A stretch of 64,000 bases of DNA from Thalassobaculaceae bacterium (GCA_029212785.1 JARGOG010000008.1:39693-103692); one strand, 5' to 3'; shown: positions 1 through 10,088, numbered from the stretch's first letter. A program made the numbers and translations. Notes: generated from the sequence alone by a model not told the origin.

Positions 1-135
1 GTCATAGAGCCGCTGGGCGAGGTCCCCGAGCGACCAGGTCGCGGTCAGGGCGACGGCGGCGAGCGCGGCGGCGGCCATCACCGCGACCAGAAAGGCGCCG
101 ACCAGCTTCCAGCGGATAGAAATCCGATCGAGCAT
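1..135 (-). CDS. N-terminus of a membrane sensor (chemoreceptor or histidine kinase), cut by the left edge
   Basis: Only the first 45 codons are visible, reading off the left edge from an ATG at 135. The peptide begins MLDRISIRWKLVGAFLVAVM and has one strong hydrophobic helix at about residues 10-32, followed by LGDLAQRLYD. The pattern (short basic cytoplasmic start, 'ISIRWKL.GAF' and an alanine-rich transmembrane helix) is typical of methyl-accepting chemotaxis proteins and of sensor histidine kinases with a periplasmic domain. An AAGGTG sequence lies about 9 bases before the ATG. No signalling domain is in view, so the choice between the two families is open. The next gene on this strand, a cupredoxin, starts more than 200 bp upstream, so an operon is not evident. 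Confidence 0.55.
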   Translation of the reverse strand, partial: MLDRISIRWKLVGAFLVAVMAAAALAAVALTATWSLGDLAQRLYD

Positions 136-352
136 GGCGGGGGGCACCTTCTGGCTGGACGACGGGTAAGGATATCACGGCTTGCGGGCGTGGGAGTGGC
201 TGGATCCCGGTCTCGCCCCCGCGGGCAGAATCAAAAAACGGCGGGAGTTTCACCGGCCCGTCCACCGGCCACCAGCATCACCCTCCCGGACGGCGCCGGG
301 CCTGATCCGGGATCGGGAAACCTGGACGGGAACCGAAGCCCCCCACTCCCCC

Positions 353-703
353 TCATTCAACCGTCACGACCAGCTTCATCTTCGGGTGGATCCGGCAGAG
401 GATATCGACCGTGCCCGGTTGCTCCAGTGTGACGCGGGTCGTCTCGCCGCGGGTCTGCACCCCGATGTTGAAGATGCTGCCCGGCGTCTCGGAATACACG
501 TTGTGATCGTAGAAATCGTCGTTGAGGAAGGCAACGGTGTCGCCCGCCTTGACCGTGACCTCCCCTGGACGGAAGGAGCGGTGCTTCTGGATCACCACAT
601 GCTCGGTCGCCGCCCAGGCCACCCCGACCCCGGCTCCGATCCCCGCACCGACACCGGTGCCAAGCACAATGGCGCAAACGGCCGGAGCGAACCTGCCACT
701 CAT
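353..703 (-). CDS. Periplasmic cupredoxin (plastocyanin/methylamine-utilisation type)
   Basis: A 116-residue exported blue-copper-like protein. Residues 1-31 form a signal peptide: short basic start, long Gly/Ala/Val core and an AWA cleavage site. The rest is one cupredoxin domain. Putative copper ligands are H67 in FYDHNVYS, C103 in DILCRIHPKM, H106 and M109, the usual His-Cys-His-Met set. The 'PGEVTVKAGDTVAFLNDD' strand is typical of the plastocyanin-like family. Such proteins carry electrons or copper in the periplasm; the partner is not evident here. I chose the ATG at 703; a TTG six codons upstream would add residues before the signal peptide. It stands alone between the gatB terminator-like hairpin and the left-edge gene. 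Confidence 0.75.
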   Translation of the reverse strand: MSGRFAPAVCAIVLGTGVGAGIGAGVGVAWAATEHVVIQKHRSFRPGEVTVKAGDTVAFLNDDFYDHNVYSETPGSIFNIGVQTRGETTRVTLEQPGTVDILCRIHPKMKLVVTVE

Positions 704-766
704 GATTTTGGTCCCGTGCAATACAACTGAAGGCGGCAGTGTAGCGGATCTCTCGCAGTTGCGAAA

Positions 767-788
767 CGGAACCGACGGTACGGTTCCG
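767..788 (-). terminator. Hairpin after gatB, probable operon terminator
   Basis: A perfect 8-bp inverted repeat, CGGAACCG and CGGTTCCG, encloses a 6-base loop about 55 bp beyond the gatB stop. Read on the minus strand it is followed by TTT, a short T-run. It fits the end of the gatCAB transcript. The short T-run keeps confidence moderate. Confidence 0.5.
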
Positions 789-841
789 GCAATGTGATCG
801 CCGCGCCGGGCCTGCTGCGGAAGAGGGCTCAGCCCCCTCCC

Positions 842-2302
842 CTACCCGTCCAGCTTCTGGCGCAGCAGGTCGTTGACCATGCCGGGGTTCGCCTTGCCCT
901 GGCTCTTCTTCATGGTCTGGCCGACGAAGAAGCCGAACAGCTTATCCTTGCCGCCCCGGTACTGCTCGACCTTGTCGGCGTTCTCGGCCAGCACCGCGTC
1001 GATGATGCCCTCGATCGCGCCGGTGTCGGAGACCTGCTTCAGGCCCTTCTCCTCGACGATGTCGCCGGCCGCCTTGCCGGTCTCGAACATCTCGGCGAAG
1101 ACCTCCTTGGCGATGCGCCCGGAGATCGTGCCGTCGCCGATCAGGTCGACCAGACCGCCCAGGCTTTCGGCCGAAACCGGACTCTCGGACAGATCTTTGC
1201 CGGCCTTGTTCAGGGCGCCGAACAGCTCGGAGATCAGCCAGTTGGCGGCGATCTTTGCGTCGCGCCCCTTGGCAAGCTGCTCGTACCAGTCGGCGGTCTC
1301 CCGCTCCTCCACCAGAATGGCGGCGTCATAGGGCGACAGGCCGAAATCGGCAATGAACCGCGCCTTCTTGACGTCCGGCAGTTCCGGCAGCTCGGCGCCG
1401 AGCGCGTCGACGCGGGCCTGATCCAGCACCAGCGGCAACAGGTCCGGATCCGGGAAGTAGCGGTAGTCCTGCGCATCCTCCTTGGAGCGCATCGACCGGG
1501 TCTCGCCGCGACCGGTGTCGAACAGTCGGGTTTCCTGATCGATCTTGCCGCCGCCTTCCAGGATCTCGATCTGGCGCCGCGCCTCGTACTCGATCGCCTG
1601 ATGGATGAAGCGCACCGAGTTCATGTTCTTGATCTCGCAGCGCGTGCCGAGCGGGTCGCCCGGCTTGCGTACCGACACGTTCACATCGGCGCGCATCGAG
1701 CCTTCCTGCATGTTGCCGTCGCAGGTGCCGATATAGCGCAGGATCGAGCGCAGCTTCTTGACGTAGAGGCCCGCCTCTTCCGGCGAGGAGAGATCCGGCT
1801 TTGAGACGATCTCCATCAGCGCCACGCCCGACCGGTTCAGGTCGACATAGGTCTTCTGCGGATGCTGATCGTGCAGCGACTTGCCGGCGTCCTGCTCCAG
1901 ATGCAGCCGCTCGATCCCGACCGACTTGGTCGAGCCGTCCGGCAGGTCGAGCAGCAGCACACCCTCGCCGACGATCGGATCCTTGTACTGGCTGATCTGA
2001 TAGCCCTGGGGCAGATCCGCATAGAAGTAGTTCTTGCGGTCGAACACGCTGCGCAGGTTGATCTGCGCCTTGAGCGCCAGACCGGTGCGCACCGCCTGCT
2101 CCACGCATTCGCGGTTGATCACCGGCAGCATGCCCGGCATGGCGGCGTCGACCAGACTGACCTGGGTATTGGCCTCGGCCCCGAAGGTGGTCGAGGACCC
2201 GGAGAACAGTTTGGCGTGGGAAATCACCTGGGCGTGCACTTCGAGGCCGAGCACGACCTCCCACTCGCCCGTCTCACCCTGGATACGATACGGCTCTGTC
2301 AT
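842..2302 (-). CDS. gatB: Asp-tRNA(Asn)/Glu-tRNA(Gln) amidotransferase subunit B
   Basis: A 486-residue GatB of normal length. GatB binds misacylated Glu-tRNA(Gln) or Asp-tRNA(Asn), phosphorylates the side-chain carboxylate and receives ammonia from GatA. The start '[14 protein letters not shown]' and the blocks [26 protein letters not shown] and EIKNMNS are hallmark GatB sequences. The C-terminal 150 residues form the GatB/YqeY tRNA-binding tail. It is the last gene of gatC-gatA-gatB and starts 3 bases after the gatA stop. A GatCAB indicates that this organism makes Gln-tRNA, and perhaps Asn-tRNA, by transamidation, as is usual in alphaproteobacteria. Confidence 0.97.
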   Translation of the reverse strand: MTEPYRIQGETGEWEVVLGLEVHAQVISHAKLFSGSSTTFGAEANTQVSLVDAAMPGMLPVINRECVEQAVRTGLALKAQINLRSVFDRKNYFYADLPQGYQISQYKDPIVGEGVLLLDLPDGSTKSVGIERLHLEQDAGKSLHDQHPQKTYVDLNRSGVALMEIVSKPDLSSPEEAGLYVKKLRSILRYIGTCDGNMQEGSMRADVNVSVRKPGDPLGTRCEIKNMNSVRFIHQAIEYEARRQIEILEGGGKIDQETRLFDTGRGETRSMRSKEDAQDYRYFPDPDLLPLVLDQARVDALGAELPELPDVKKARFIADFGLSPYDAAILVEERETADWYEQLAKGRDAKIAANWLISELFGALNKAGKDLSESPVSAESLGGLVDLIGDGTISGRIAKEVFAEMFETGKAAGDIVEEKGLKQVSDTGAIEGIIDAVLAENADKVEQYRGGKDKLFGFFVGQTMKKSQGKANPGMVNDLLRQKLDG

Positions 2303-2305
2303 CGT

Positions 2306-3787
2306 TCAGCCCTCCCGCACCATGGTCGGCACGGCGGTGAAGTCCGCCGCCCGCTCCAATGCCCGGCCGACGCGAACCACCGAGCCCTCGTCGAACATGC
2401 GGCCCAGGACCTGCAGCCCCATCGGCAGCCCGCGCTCGGACAGGCCGGCCGGGACCGAAATTCCCGGCAGACCGGCCAAGCTGGCGGGCACGGTGAATAT
2501 GTCGTTCAGGTACATCTTGACCGGATCGTCCTCGTTGTCGCCGATGGCGAAGGCATCCGACGGCGCCGTCGGCGTCAGGATGGCGTCCACCGTCTCGAAG
2601 GCCTGATCGAAGTCGCGGCGCAGCAGGGCGCGCACCTTCTGGGCCTTCAGGTAATAGGCGTCGTAATAGCCGGCGGACAGCACATAGGTGCCGACCAGCA
2701 CCCGCCGCTGCACCTCCTCGCCGAAGCCTGCGGCGCGGGTATTGGCGTACATCTCCGCCAAACTGTCGCCATCGACCCGCAGGCCGTAGCGCACGCCGTC
2801 ATAGCGCGCCAGGTTCGACGACGCCTCGGCCGGGGCGATGATGTAGTAGGTCGCCAACGCGTACTTCGTATGCGGCAGGGAGATGTCGACGATCTCCGCC
2901 CCCTCCGCCTTCAGCCAGTCGATGCCTTGGCGCCAGACCTTGGTGATCTCCTCGGGCATGCCGTCGACCTGATATTCGGCCGGCACGCCGATCTTCAGGC
3001 CCTTCACGCCCTGGTTCAGCGCCGCGGACAGATCCGGCATGGCCTCGGCCGCGGAGGTCGAGTCCTTCGGGTCATACCCGGCCATGACCTGCAGCATCAG
3101 CGCCGCATCCTCGACCGTGCGGGCCATCGGGCCGGCCTGATCCAGCGACGAGGCGAAAGCGACGATGCCCCAGCGCGAGCATCGCCCGTAGGTCGGCTTC
3201 ATGCCGACGATGCCGGAGAAGCTGGCCGGCTGGCGGATCGAGCCGCCGGTATCGGTCCCGGTCGCCGCCAGGGCCGAGCGCGCGGCCACCGCCGCCGCCG
3301 AGCCGCCGGAAGAGCCGCCCGGTACCCGCTTGCGGTCCGGTTCGTCGGTCGAGCGCCAGGGGTTCTCCACCGGGCCGTAATAGGAGGTGACGTTGGACGA
3401 GCCCATGGCGAACTCGTCCAGGTTGGTCTTGCCCAGCAGCACCGCACCGGCGTTCCACAGGTTCGTGGTCACCGTCGATTCGTAGGGCGGGATGAAGCCG
3501 TCAAGAATATGGGAGGCTGCCGTGGTCAGCACGCCCTCGGTGCAGAACAGGTCCTTGATGGCGAGCGGAATGCCCTCCAGCGCCCCGCCCTCGCCTTTGG
3601 CCAGGCGCGCATCGGCCTGCTCGGCCATCTGCAGCGCCTTGTCCGGCGTGGTGGTGATGTAGGCGTTGAGATCCGCCGTCGCCTCCATGCGGGCGATATA
3701 GGCCTGGGTCAGCTCGGTGCTCGAGATGTCCTTGGCGGCCAGCGTCGCCCGCGCCTCGGCGAGCGTCAGGTTCAGAAGATCGCTCAT
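2306..3787 (-). CDS. gatA: Asp-tRNA(Asn)/Glu-tRNA(Gln) amidotransferase subunit A
   Basis: The glutamine amidase of GatCAB, 493 residues, of the amidase-signature family. The Ser-cisSer-Lys triad is complete: K78 in LAIKDLF, S159 in PGGSSGGSA and S183 in [10 protein letters not shown]. It hydrolyses glutamine and passes ammonia to GatB. I use the ATG at 3787, whose A is the last base of the gatC stop (TGATG), so the two genes are translationally coupled. A GTG one codon earlier is possible but less likely. Confidence 0.97.
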   Translation of the reverse strand: MSDLLNLTLAEARATLAAKDISSTELTQAYIARMEATADLNAYITTTPDKALQMAEQADARLAKGEGGALEGIPLAIKDLFCTEGVLTTAASHILDGFIPPYESTVTTNLWNAGAVLLGKTNLDEFAMGSSNVTSYYGPVENPWRSTDEPDRKRVPGGSSGGSAAAVAARSALAATGTDTGGSIRQPASFSGIVGMKPTYGRCSRWGIVAFASSLDQAGPMARTVEDAALMLQVMAGYDPKDSTSAAEAMPDLSAALNQGVKGLKIGVPAEYQVDGMPEEITKVWRQGIDWLKAEGAEIVDISLPHTKYALATYYIIAPAEASSNLARYDGVRYGLRVDGDSLAEMYANTRAAGFGEEVQRRVLVGTYVLSAGYYDAYYLKAQKVRALLRRDFDQAFETVDAILTPTAPSDAFAIGDNEDDPVKMYLNDIFTVPASLAGLPGISVPAGLSERGLPMGLQVLGRMFDEGSVVRVGRALERAADFTAVPTMVREG

Positions 3788-4074
3788 CACTCGACCACCT
3801 TCGGCACGACGTAGAACCCGTGGGTCGATTCCGGCGCATTCGCCGTGACCCGCGCCTGATAGCCACCGTCGGTGATCGCATCCTCGCGCTGCGGCAGCGT
3901 GTGACCGGTCACGCTGGCCAGCGGTTCGACGCCGGCGGTATCGACCGCGTCAAGCTGCTCGACGAAGCCAAGAATGGCGTTCAGGTCGCCCACCATCGCC
4001 TCCAGGCGATCGTCTGGGACCTTGATCCGGGCGAGGTTCGCGATTGACGCGACAGTGGCCTTGTCGAGCGACAT
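3787..4074 (-). CDS. gatC: Asp-tRNA(Asn)/Glu-tRNA(Gln) amidotransferase subunit C
   Basis: A 95-residue GatC, the small subunit that wraps around GatA and GatB and stabilises the complex. The start '[19 protein letters not shown]', the central '[25 protein letters not shown]' region and the C-terminal FYVVPKVVE are characteristic. It is first in the operon and overlaps gatA by one base. The promoter must lie in the 84-bp gap shared with divergent ruvX, where a GGCGGA-AA-TCCGCC palindrome sits at 4116-4129. Confidence 0.95.
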   Translation of the reverse strand: MSLDKATVASIANLARIKVPDDRLEAMVGDLNAILGFVEQLDAVDTAGVEPLASVTGHTLPQREDAITDGGYQARVTANAPESTHGFYVVPKVVE

Positions 4075-4115
4075 GGGCTAAGACCGTTCCAGTTATTCTC
4101 AGGAGCGCGAAAAAC

Positions 4116-4129
4116 GGCGGAAATCCGCC
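4116..4129. promoter_or_regulatory. Short palindrome in the gatC-ruvX divergent promoter region
   Basis: A perfect inverted repeat, GGCGGA-AA-TCCGCC, lies between the divergent starts of gatC and ruvX. It could be an operator or chance in high-GC DNA. I recognise no regulator consensus. Confidence 0.2.
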
Positions 4130-4158
4130 ATTTGGAAGCGCGGAAGCTAGCACCAGCC

Positions 4159-4617
4159 ATGCCCGTCTGCAAGCCCGGCGACCTTGTTCGCCTTCTCGCC
4201 CCCGGCGCCCGTCTCATCGGGCTCGATTTCGGATCCAAAACCATCGGAGTGGCGATCTCCGATGCGGCCCTGCGGGTCGCCGCCCCGGTGACGACGATCC
4301 GCCGCAAGAAATTCTCCGCCGACGCGGACGAACTGATCAAGATCGTCGAAAGCCGCGGGGTTGGCGGTTTCGTGGTCGGCCTGCCGCTCAACATGGACGG
4401 GACCGAAGGGCCGCGCTGCCAGTCGACCCGCGACCTGACCGAGGAACTGCTGGCCCGCCACGACCTGCCGACGATCTTCCAGGACGAGCGAATGAGCAGC
4501 CAGGCGGTCGAGCGCGCGATGATCAGCGAGGGCGACCTAAGCCGTAAGCGCCGCCAGGAATCGATCGACGCGGCGGCGGCGGCCTACATCCTGCAATCGG
4601 CGCTGGACGCCCTTTGA
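4159..4617 (+). CDS. ruvX: Holliday junction resolvase-like protein RuvX/YqgF
   Basis: A 152-residue YqgF-family protein with an RNase H-like fold, linked to 16S rRNA 5'-end maturation and proposed as a Holliday-junction resolvase. Diagnostic motifs are LIGLDFGSKTIGVAISD near the N-terminus (catalytic Asp), VGLPLNMDGTEGPR in the middle, DERMSSQAVER, and the final DAAAAAYILQSALD. I took the ATG at 4159; an in-frame TTG at 4132 would add nine residues. The stop overlaps the TTG start of the following transporter gene. Confidence 0.92.
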   Translation: MPVCKPGDLVRLLAPGARLIGLDFGSKTIGVAISDAALRVAAPVTTIRRKKFSADADELIKIVESRGVGGFVVGLPLNMDGTEGPRCQSTRDLTEELLARHDLPTIFQDERMSSQAVERAMISEGDLSRKRRQESIDAAAAAYILQSALDAL

Positions 4618-5513
4618 CAGCCCTCCTGCCCGTCTTTGGTCTGATCGTTCTCGGTGCCGTGCTTGCGCGGATCGGGCCGCTTGGCGATGACGGGTGGCGG
4701 GCGGTCGAGCAGCTCACCTACTGGCTGCTGCTGCCGGCCCTGCTGCTGCTGAAGCTCGGCGGCACCGATCTTTCGGACTACACGATCGGGCCGATGGTGA
4801 TCGCCATGGCCGGCGCGGTGATCATCGCCACCGCCGTCCTGCTGGCGATCCACCGGCTGACCGGGATCAATGGCCCGGCCTATACCAGCGTGATCCAGGG
4901 CGCGATCCGGCAGAACACCTATATCGGCGTCGCCAGCGTCGGCGCGCTTTACGGGCATACCGGCGAGGCGCTGGCCGCGGTCGGCATCGCCGCGGTCATT
5001 CCGCTGGTGAACTCGATCTCGATCTGGGTGCTGACCCGGATGGCGGGTAACGAGCCGAAGAGCGGGCTGCAGATCCTCTGGGCGATGCTGAAGAACCCGA
5101 TCTTCCTGGCCTGCATTCTCGGCATCGCCTTGAACGCGAGCGGGGTCGGCATCCACCCGATGCTCGCCGAAGGCCTCGACAAGCTCGCCGGTGCCGCGCT
5201 GGCGCTTGGCCTGCTGGCGGTGGGGGCGGGTCTGCGCTTCGCGGTGCTGAAGACCGGCTGGCCGGCCCTGCTGCTGTCCAACGCGGTCAAGCTGGTCGGC
5301 ATTCCGCTGCTGACCCTGGCGCTCGCGGCCCCGCTCGGCCTGACCGGCGTGGCGCTGGCGGTGGCGGTGCTGTTCAACGCCCTGCCGAGCTCTGCTTCTT
5401 CTTATGTCTTCGCCCGCCAGCTCGGCGGCGACCACGAGTTGATGGCGGCGATCCTGACCACCCAGGTGATCATGGCGGCGGTCACCCTGCCGATCATGCT
5501 GGCCTTGGTGTAG
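4614..5513 (+). CDS. AEC-family transporter (auxin efflux carrier type permease)
   Basis: A 299-residue integral membrane protein of the AEC family, with about ten hydrophobic helices in two halves. Family marks include the N-terminal 'LPVFGLIVLGAVLARIG', an RQNTYIGVA motif after the fourth helix and a C-terminal LPSSASSYVFARQLGGD segment. Members export or import small carboxylates; the substrate cannot be told from sequence. The TTG start lies inside the ruvX stop (TTTGA), so translation is probably coupled to ruvX. The neighbouring gene gives no clue to a substrate. Confidence 0.85.
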   Translation: MTALLPVFGLIVLGAVLARIGPLGDDGWRAVEQLTYWLLLPALLLLKLGGTDLSDYTIGPMVIAMAGAVIIATAVLLAIHRLTGINGPAYTSVIQGAIRQNTYIGVASVGALYGHTGEALAAVGIAAVIPLVNSISIWVLTRMAGNEPKSGLQILWAMLKNPIFLACILGIALNASGVGIHPMLAEGLDKLAGAALALGLLAVGAGLRFAVLKTGWPALLLSNAVKLVGIPLLTLALAAPLGLTGVALAVAVLFNALPSSASSYVFARQLGGDHELMAAILTTQVIMAAVTLPIMLALV

Positions 5514-5708
5514 CGCGTCTCTCTCCGTTGTTGTTGTCGTCCCGGTTCGCGGCACGACAGAGTTGATGGCAAGGATGGAGCGGATCAGCGCGAAGATGTT
5601 CACCGCATGAAGAAGTTATTCATCCCATGAAACCGGCACATCCGGCCGTTGCCCGAACCGGCCGGCTGATCTACCAAGATTGCCCCGCCGCGTTCCAAGG
5701 CCGCCCGC

Positions 5709-6962
5709 ATGACCGACACCGCCCCCACCACCCCCATGGCCCCGACACCCATGGCCCTCGACGGCATCCGCGTCATCGACGCCTCGCGCGTCCTCGCCGC
5801 CCCGATCGCCGCGCAGACGCTGGGCGATCTCGGGGCCGACGTGATCAAGATCGAGCGGCCGGGGGCTGGCGACGACATCCGGCGCTGGGGTCCGCCGTTC
5901 CTGAAGGACAGCGACGGCAATGACACGACCGAGAGCGCCTACTACCTCGGTACCAACCGCAACAAGCGCTCGGTGACCCTCGACTTCACCCAGCCGGAAG
6001 GCCGGGCGATCCTGCTCAAGCTGCTGGAGAACGCCGACGTCTTCATCGAGAACTACAAGGTCGGCGATCTGGCGCGTCACGGCCTTGCCTACGATCAGAT
6101 CCGCGAGCGCTTCCCGCGCCTGGTCTATGCCAGCGTCACCGGGTTCGGCCAGACCGGCCCCTATGCGCCGCGCCCGGGCTACGACCTGCTGGCCCAGGCC
6201 ATGGGCGGCATCATGAGCGTGACCGGCGATCCGGCGGGACAGCCGACAAAGGTCGGCGTGGCCATCGCCGACATGATGCCCGGCATGTACCCCACACCCG
6301 CCATCCTGGCCGCGCTGCGCCACCGCGACGCCACCGGCCGGGGCCAGCAGATCGACGCCGCCCTGCTCGACACCCAGGTGGCATGGCTGATGAACCAGGC
6401 GATGAACTATCTGGTCGGCGGCGTCGTCCCGGGCCGGCTCGGCAATGCCCATCCGAACGTCGCCCCCTACGAGGTGTTCGCCAGCTCGGACGGCTACGTC
6501 ATCGTCGGCTGCGGCTCGGACAGGCAGTTCCGCACCTTCCTGCAGGTCGCCGGCCGCGAGGAACTCGCCGACGATCCGCGCTTTGTCGACAACCAGTCGC
6601 GCATCGCCAATATCGACGCGTTGCGCCAGGTGATGGGCGAGATCGTGGCGATGCGGGCGACCGACGACTGGGTCACGGCGCTGGAGGCGGTGAAGGTCCC
6701 GTGCGGGCCGGTGAACACCATCGACCGGGTCTTCGCCGACCCACAGGTGCAGGCCCGCGGCATGGCGACCACCATCCCCGGCCATGCGTTCAATCCCGAT
6801 GGCGTGCCGGCCGTCGCCTATCCGCTGAAGCTGTCGGAAACTCCGGCAACCTATCGCCGCCCGCCTCCGATTCTCGGTCAGCACACCGACGAAATCCTGA
6901 CCGGCGAACTCGGCCTCGACGCCGAGATGGTCGCCAAACTGCGGGGTGCAAAGGTGATCTGA
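5709..6962 (+). CDS. Family III (CaiB/BaiF) CoA-transferase
   Basis: A 417-residue class III acyl-CoA transferase. The opening 'LDGIRVIDASRVLAAPIAAQ', 'LGADVIKIERPGAGDD' and 'NKRSVTLDF' are the family's CoA-binding features. The probable nucleophile is D188 in AIADMMPG, matching the catalytic Asp of formyl-CoA transferase. The C-terminal part has the usual 'PPILGQHTDEIL'. These enzymes move CoA between carboxylic acids (carnitine, formate/oxalate, succinate/itaconate and others); the substrates here are unknown. It has about 195 bp of upstream sequence of its own and is followed after 57 bp by pyrB. The Pro-rich first 13 residues may not be translated if the ATG at 5751 is used. Confidence 0.88.
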   Translation: MTDTAPTTPMAPTPMALDGIRVIDASRVLAAPIAAQTLGDLGADVIKIERPGAGDDIRRWGPPFLKDSDGNDTTESAYYLGTNRNKRSVTLDFTQPEGRAILLKLLENADVFIENYKVGDLARHGLAYDQIRERFPRLVYASVTGFGQTGPYAPRPGYDLLAQAMGGIMSVTGDPAGQPTKVGVAIADMMPGMYPTPAILAALRHRDATGRGQQIDAALLDTQVAWLMNQAMNYLVGGVVPGRLGNAHPNVAPYEVFASSDGYVIVGCGSDRQFRTFLQVAGREELADDPRFVDNQSRIANIDALRQVMGEIVAMRATDDWVTALEAVKVPCGPVNTIDRVFADPQVQARGMATTIPGHAFNPDGVPAVAYPLKLSETPATYRRPPPILGQHTDEILTGELGLDAEMVAKLRGAKVI

Positions 6963-7019
6963 GGCCGGGCAGCAGCCGCGGTTGCTCGACGGGTCAACCA
7001 GGCCTATACAGCCCCTTTA

Positions 7020-8018
7020 ATGACCGATGCCCTTTCCCCGCTCGCCGCGCCGCCATCCGATGATGCCGGCCGCGCGTACCCACACCGTCACCTGCTCGGC
7101 ATCGAGGGGCTGACCCGACCGGATATCGATTTCCTGCTCGACCGGTCGGAGCGCTTCGTTGACCAGAACCGTCAGTTGGACAAGAAAGTCTCCAGCCTGC
7201 GCGGCCGCACGGTGATCAACCTGTTCTTCGAGAACTCCACCCGAACCCGCACCAGCTTCGAGCTGGCCGGAAAGCGACTGGGCGGCGACGTGATCAACAT
7301 GTCCGTCGCCACATCGTCGATCAAGAAGGGCGAGAGCCTGATCGACACCGCGATGACCCTGAACGCCATGCATCCCGACGCCCTCGTCGTTCGTCACGGG
7401 GAATCCGGGGCGGTCCACCTGCTGGCCGAGAAAGTGAACTGCTCGGTGATCAACGCCGGCGACGGCAGCCACGAGCACCCCACCCAGGCCCTGCTCGACG
7501 CGCTGACCATCCGGCGCCGCAAGGGGCATCTGGAGGGGCTGGAAGTCGCGATCTGCGGCGACGTCGCCCACAGCCGGGTCGCACGCTCCAACATCCATCT
7601 GCTGTCGATCATGGGCGCGCGCGTCCGTCTGGTCGCCCCGCCGACCCTGCTTCCGAGCGGCATCGAGCGCATGGGGGTGGAGATCCATCACAACATGGAA
7701 CGCGGCATCGCCGGCTGTGACATCGTCATGATGCTGCGTCTGCAGACCGAACGCATGAAGGGCTCCTTCGTCCCGTCGGTGCGGGAGTACTTCCGCTATT
7801 TCGGTCTGGACGTGGACAAGCTCCAATCCGCCAAGCCGGACGCGCTGATCATGCATCCGGGCCCGATGAACCGGGGGGTGGAGATCGACAGCCTGGTCGC
7901 CGACGACATCGACCGCTCGCTGATCCGCGAGCAGGTGGAGATGGGCGTCGCCGTGCGCATGGCGATCCTCGACATCCTGGTCAGCAACCAGACCGAACCT
8001 TGGGCGAAGAACCAATGA
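7020..8018 (+). CDS. pyrB: Aspartate carbamoyltransferase catalytic subunit
   Basis: A 332-residue ATCase catalytic chain, the committed step of pyrimidine synthesis (carbamoyl phosphate plus aspartate to carbamoyl-aspartate). The carbamoyl-phosphate loop [24 protein letters not shown], the aspartate-side '[17 protein letters not shown]' and [12 protein letters not shown] are all present. No pyrI regulatory subunit follows. Instead the gene overlaps a dihydroorotase homologue by 4 bases (ATGA), the arrangement of bacteria whose ATCase assembles with a PyrC-like partner. Confidence 0.96.
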   Translation: MTDALSPLAAPPSDDAGRAYPHRHLLGIEGLTRPDIDFLLDRSERFVDQNRQLDKKVSSLRGRTVINLFFENSTRTRTSFELAGKRLGGDVINMSVATSSIKKGESLIDTAMTLNAMHPDALVVRHGESGAVHLLAEKVNCSVINAGDGSHEHPTQALLDALTIRRRKGHLEGLEVAICGDVAHSRVARSNIHLLSIMGARVRLVAPPTLLPSGIERMGVEIHHNMERGIAGCDIVMMLRLQTERMKGSFVPSVREYFRYFGLDVDKLQSAKPDALIMHPGPMNRGVEIDSLVADDIDRSLIREQVEMGVAVRMAILDILVSNQTEPWAKNQ

Positions 8019-9349
8019 GGCAAACCCTCTACAAGAACGCCCGCCTGCTGGATCCGGCGAGCGGACTCGACGCCAGGGGCGCCCTGCTGACCCGCGACGG
8101 CAAGATCGCCGAGGTCGGCCCGCAGGTCTTTGTCGATGCCATCCAGGAGGATGTGGAGGTGGTCGACTGCGCCGGGCGCTGTCTCGCTCCCGGTCTGGTC
8201 GACATGAGGGTCCAGGTGCGCGAGCCCGGCGACGAGCACATGGAGACGCTGGCCTCGGCCCAGAAGGCGGCCGCCGCCGGCGGCGTGACCAGCTTCGCGA
8301 CCCTGCCGAACACCAACCCGATCATCGACGACGTCTCGCTGCTGGAATTCGTCGAGCGCCGGGCGCTGGAAGTCGGGATCGCCAACGTCCACCCCTATGC
8401 CGCCGCGACCAAGGGACTGCGCGGCGAAGAAATGACCGAGTTCGGCATGCTGGCCGACAGCGGCGCCGTCGCCTTCACCGATGGCGAGAAAGCCATTGCC
8501 GACGCCCTGGTCATGCGCCGGGCGCTGTCCTATGCCAGCATCTTCAAACGCACCATCGTCCAGCATCCCGAAGACCCGGCACTGGCCCGCGAGGGCTCGG
8601 CCAACGAGGGTGAGACGGCGACCCGCCTCGGCCTCGCCGGCATTCCGGCCGTCGCCGAGGTGATGATGGTGGAGCGCGACCTCAGGCTGGTGGAACTCAC
8701 CGGCGGCAGCTACCACGCCGCCCATCTCTCCACCGGTGCCGCGATCGAGGCGATCCGTCAGGCGAAGAAGCGCGGTCTTCCGGTCACCTGCGACACCGCC
8801 CCGCCCTATTTCGCCCTGAACGAGGGCGCGGTGGTCGACTACCGGACCTTCGCCCGGCTCTCGCCACCGCTGCGCAGCGAGCAGGACCGCCTCGCCGTGG
8901 TCGCGGGGCTGGCGGACGGCACCATCGACGCCATCGCCAGCGACCACTCCCCGCATGATCAGGACAGTAAGCGCGTGCCCTTCGCCCAGGCGATGCCGGG
9001 CGGCGTCGGCCTGGAGACACTGCTGACGATCAGCCTGGACCTCGTCCATACCGAGGCCATGAGCCTGATCGACCTGCTGCATCGCCTGACCGTGGCACCG
9101 GCCCGCATCCTCGGCCTGCCCTACGGCACCCTCGCCATCGGCGGCGACGCCGATCTGGTGATCTTCGACCTCAACCGCGCCGGCAAGATCGACCCGGACA
9201 GCTTCGCCTCGAAATCCCGCAACACACCGTTCGACGGCCGGCCCGTCGAAGGCCGTGTCTGGCGAACGGTATATCGGGGCGGCACCGTGTATGATATCGA
9301 CGCCGAACCGCCGCTCCCGACACGACGCAGGGCTTTCGTCGATGCCTGA
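8015..9349 (+). CDS. pyrC: Dihydroorotase homologue, probably the non-catalytic PyrC' partner of ATCase
   Basis: A 444-residue class I dihydroorotase-family protein with the amidohydrolase fold. The metal-binding HxH that normally follows the first barrel strand is replaced: the segment reads [12 protein letters not shown], with R65 and Q67 where His would be. The later HH of the 'T.HH' motif is also lost (TAPPYFAL). A His in VQHPEDPAL and the IASDHSPHD block remain. PyrB-associated PyrC' proteins that have lost metal ligands are known to act as structural partners of ATCase, so an active dihydroorotase may be encoded elsewhere. It starts inside the pyrB stop and overlaps plsY by 8 bases. It will usually be named dihydroorotase by homology. 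Confidence 0.88.
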   Translation: MRQTLYKNARLLDPASGLDARGALLTRDGKIAEVGPQVFVDAIQEDVEVVDCAGRCLAPGLVDMRVQVREPGDEHMETLASAQKAAAAGGVTSFATLPNTNPIIDDVSLLEFVERRALEVGIANVHPYAAATKGLRGEEMTEFGMLADSGAVAFTDGEKAIADALVMRRALSYASIFKRTIVQHPEDPALAREGSANEGETATRLGLAGIPAVAEVMMVERDLRLVELTGGSYHAAHLSTGAAIEAIRQAKKRGLPVTCDTAPPYFALNEGAVVDYRTFARLSPPLRSEQDRLAVVAGLADGTIDAIASDHSPHDQDSKRVPFAQAMPGGVGLETLLTISLDLVHTEAMSLIDLLHRLTVAPARILGLPYGTLAIGGDADLVIFDLNRAGKIDPDSFASKSRNTPFDGRPVEGRVWRTVYRGGTVYDIDAEPPLPTRRRAFVDA

Positions 9350-9959
9350 TCCGATGGGAACTCTCGAGTATACGTGGCCGTTCTATGCCGGCTTCCTGCT
9401 CGCTTACCTGCTGGGCTCGATCCCGTTCGGCCTGGTGCTGACACGGATCTCCGGCCTCGGCGACATCCGCGCCATCGGCTCGCATAATATCGGCGCGACC
9501 AACGTGCTGCGCACCGGCCGCAAGGGGCTGGCCGCCGCCACCCTGCTACTGGACGCCGGCAAGGGCGCCGTGGCGGTGGCGGTTGCCTGGCAGTTCGGTG
9601 CCGACATGGCGCTGCTCGCCGCCATCGGCGCGGTGCTGGGCCATTGTTTCCCGATCTGGCTGCGGTTCAAGGGCGGTAAGGGCGTGGCCACGGCCATCGG
9701 GGTCTGGCTGGCGCTGGTGCCGGATGTCGCGGTGATCGTCTGTGGCCTGTGGCTGCTGATCGCCGGCGTGTTCCGTTACTCGTCGGTCGCCGCCCTGGTG
9801 TCGCTTGCCGCCGCTCCGCTGCTCGCCTGGCATATGGAGGGGCCGCAATTCGCCGAGGCCGGCGGCGTGATCGCCGCGGTGATCTGGTTGCGCCATCACC
9901 AGAATATCCGCCGCCTGCTGAAGGGCGAGGAAACCCGGATCAGCTTCAAGAAGAAATGA
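9342..9959 (+). CDS. plsY: Acyl-phosphate:glycerol-3-phosphate acyltransferase PlsY
   Basis: A 205-residue inner-membrane enzyme that transfers an acyl chain from acyl-phosphate to glycerol-3-phosphate, the first step of phospholipid synthesis. There are about five membrane helices. The three PlsY motifs are visible: GSIPFGLVL, SHNIGATNVLRTG, and PIWLRFKGGKGVATAIG. The ATG at 9342 overlaps the end of the dihydroorotase homologue by 8 bases, consistent with coupling; the ATG at 9354 is an alternative start. Confidence 0.95.
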   Translation: MPDPMGTLEYTWPFYAGFLLAYLLGSIPFGLVLTRISGLGDIRAIGSHNIGATNVLRTGRKGLAAATLLLDAGKGAVAVAVAWQFGADMALLAAIGAVLGHCFPIWLRFKGGKGVATAIGVWLALVPDVAVIVCGLWLLIAGVFRYSSVAALVSLAAAPLLAWHMEGPQFAEAGGVIAAVIWLRHHQNIRRLLKGEETRISFKKK

Positions 9960-9977
9960 AACCGCGTTCTCGGTTTC
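9958..9977 (+). terminator. Hairpin at the plsY stop
   Basis: GAAACCG and CGGTTTC form a perfect 7-bp stem with a 6-base loop, starting within the plsY stop codon. There is no T-run after it, so it may only stabilise or attenuate the transcript before dprA. Confidence 0.3.
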
Positions 9978-10088
9978 GATAAACTCGGCCGTTCCGGTAT
10001 CGAGATATCCACAGCAGGCCTGCCACGGCGTCGAAACGTCCCCGGCCCTGCCATAGCTCCAGCCTGTTCAAGCGCCATGGAGCGGCCG

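Noticed and set aside
182..797. Plus-strand ORFs opposite the cupredoxin gene
   Set aside because: Arg/Pro-rich shadow frames of the cupredoxin and its flanks; no ribosome site or domain.
794..3814. Two long plus-strand ORFs opposite gatB and gatA
   Set aside because: Antisense frames of known genes in high-GC DNA; the translation is low in domain content.
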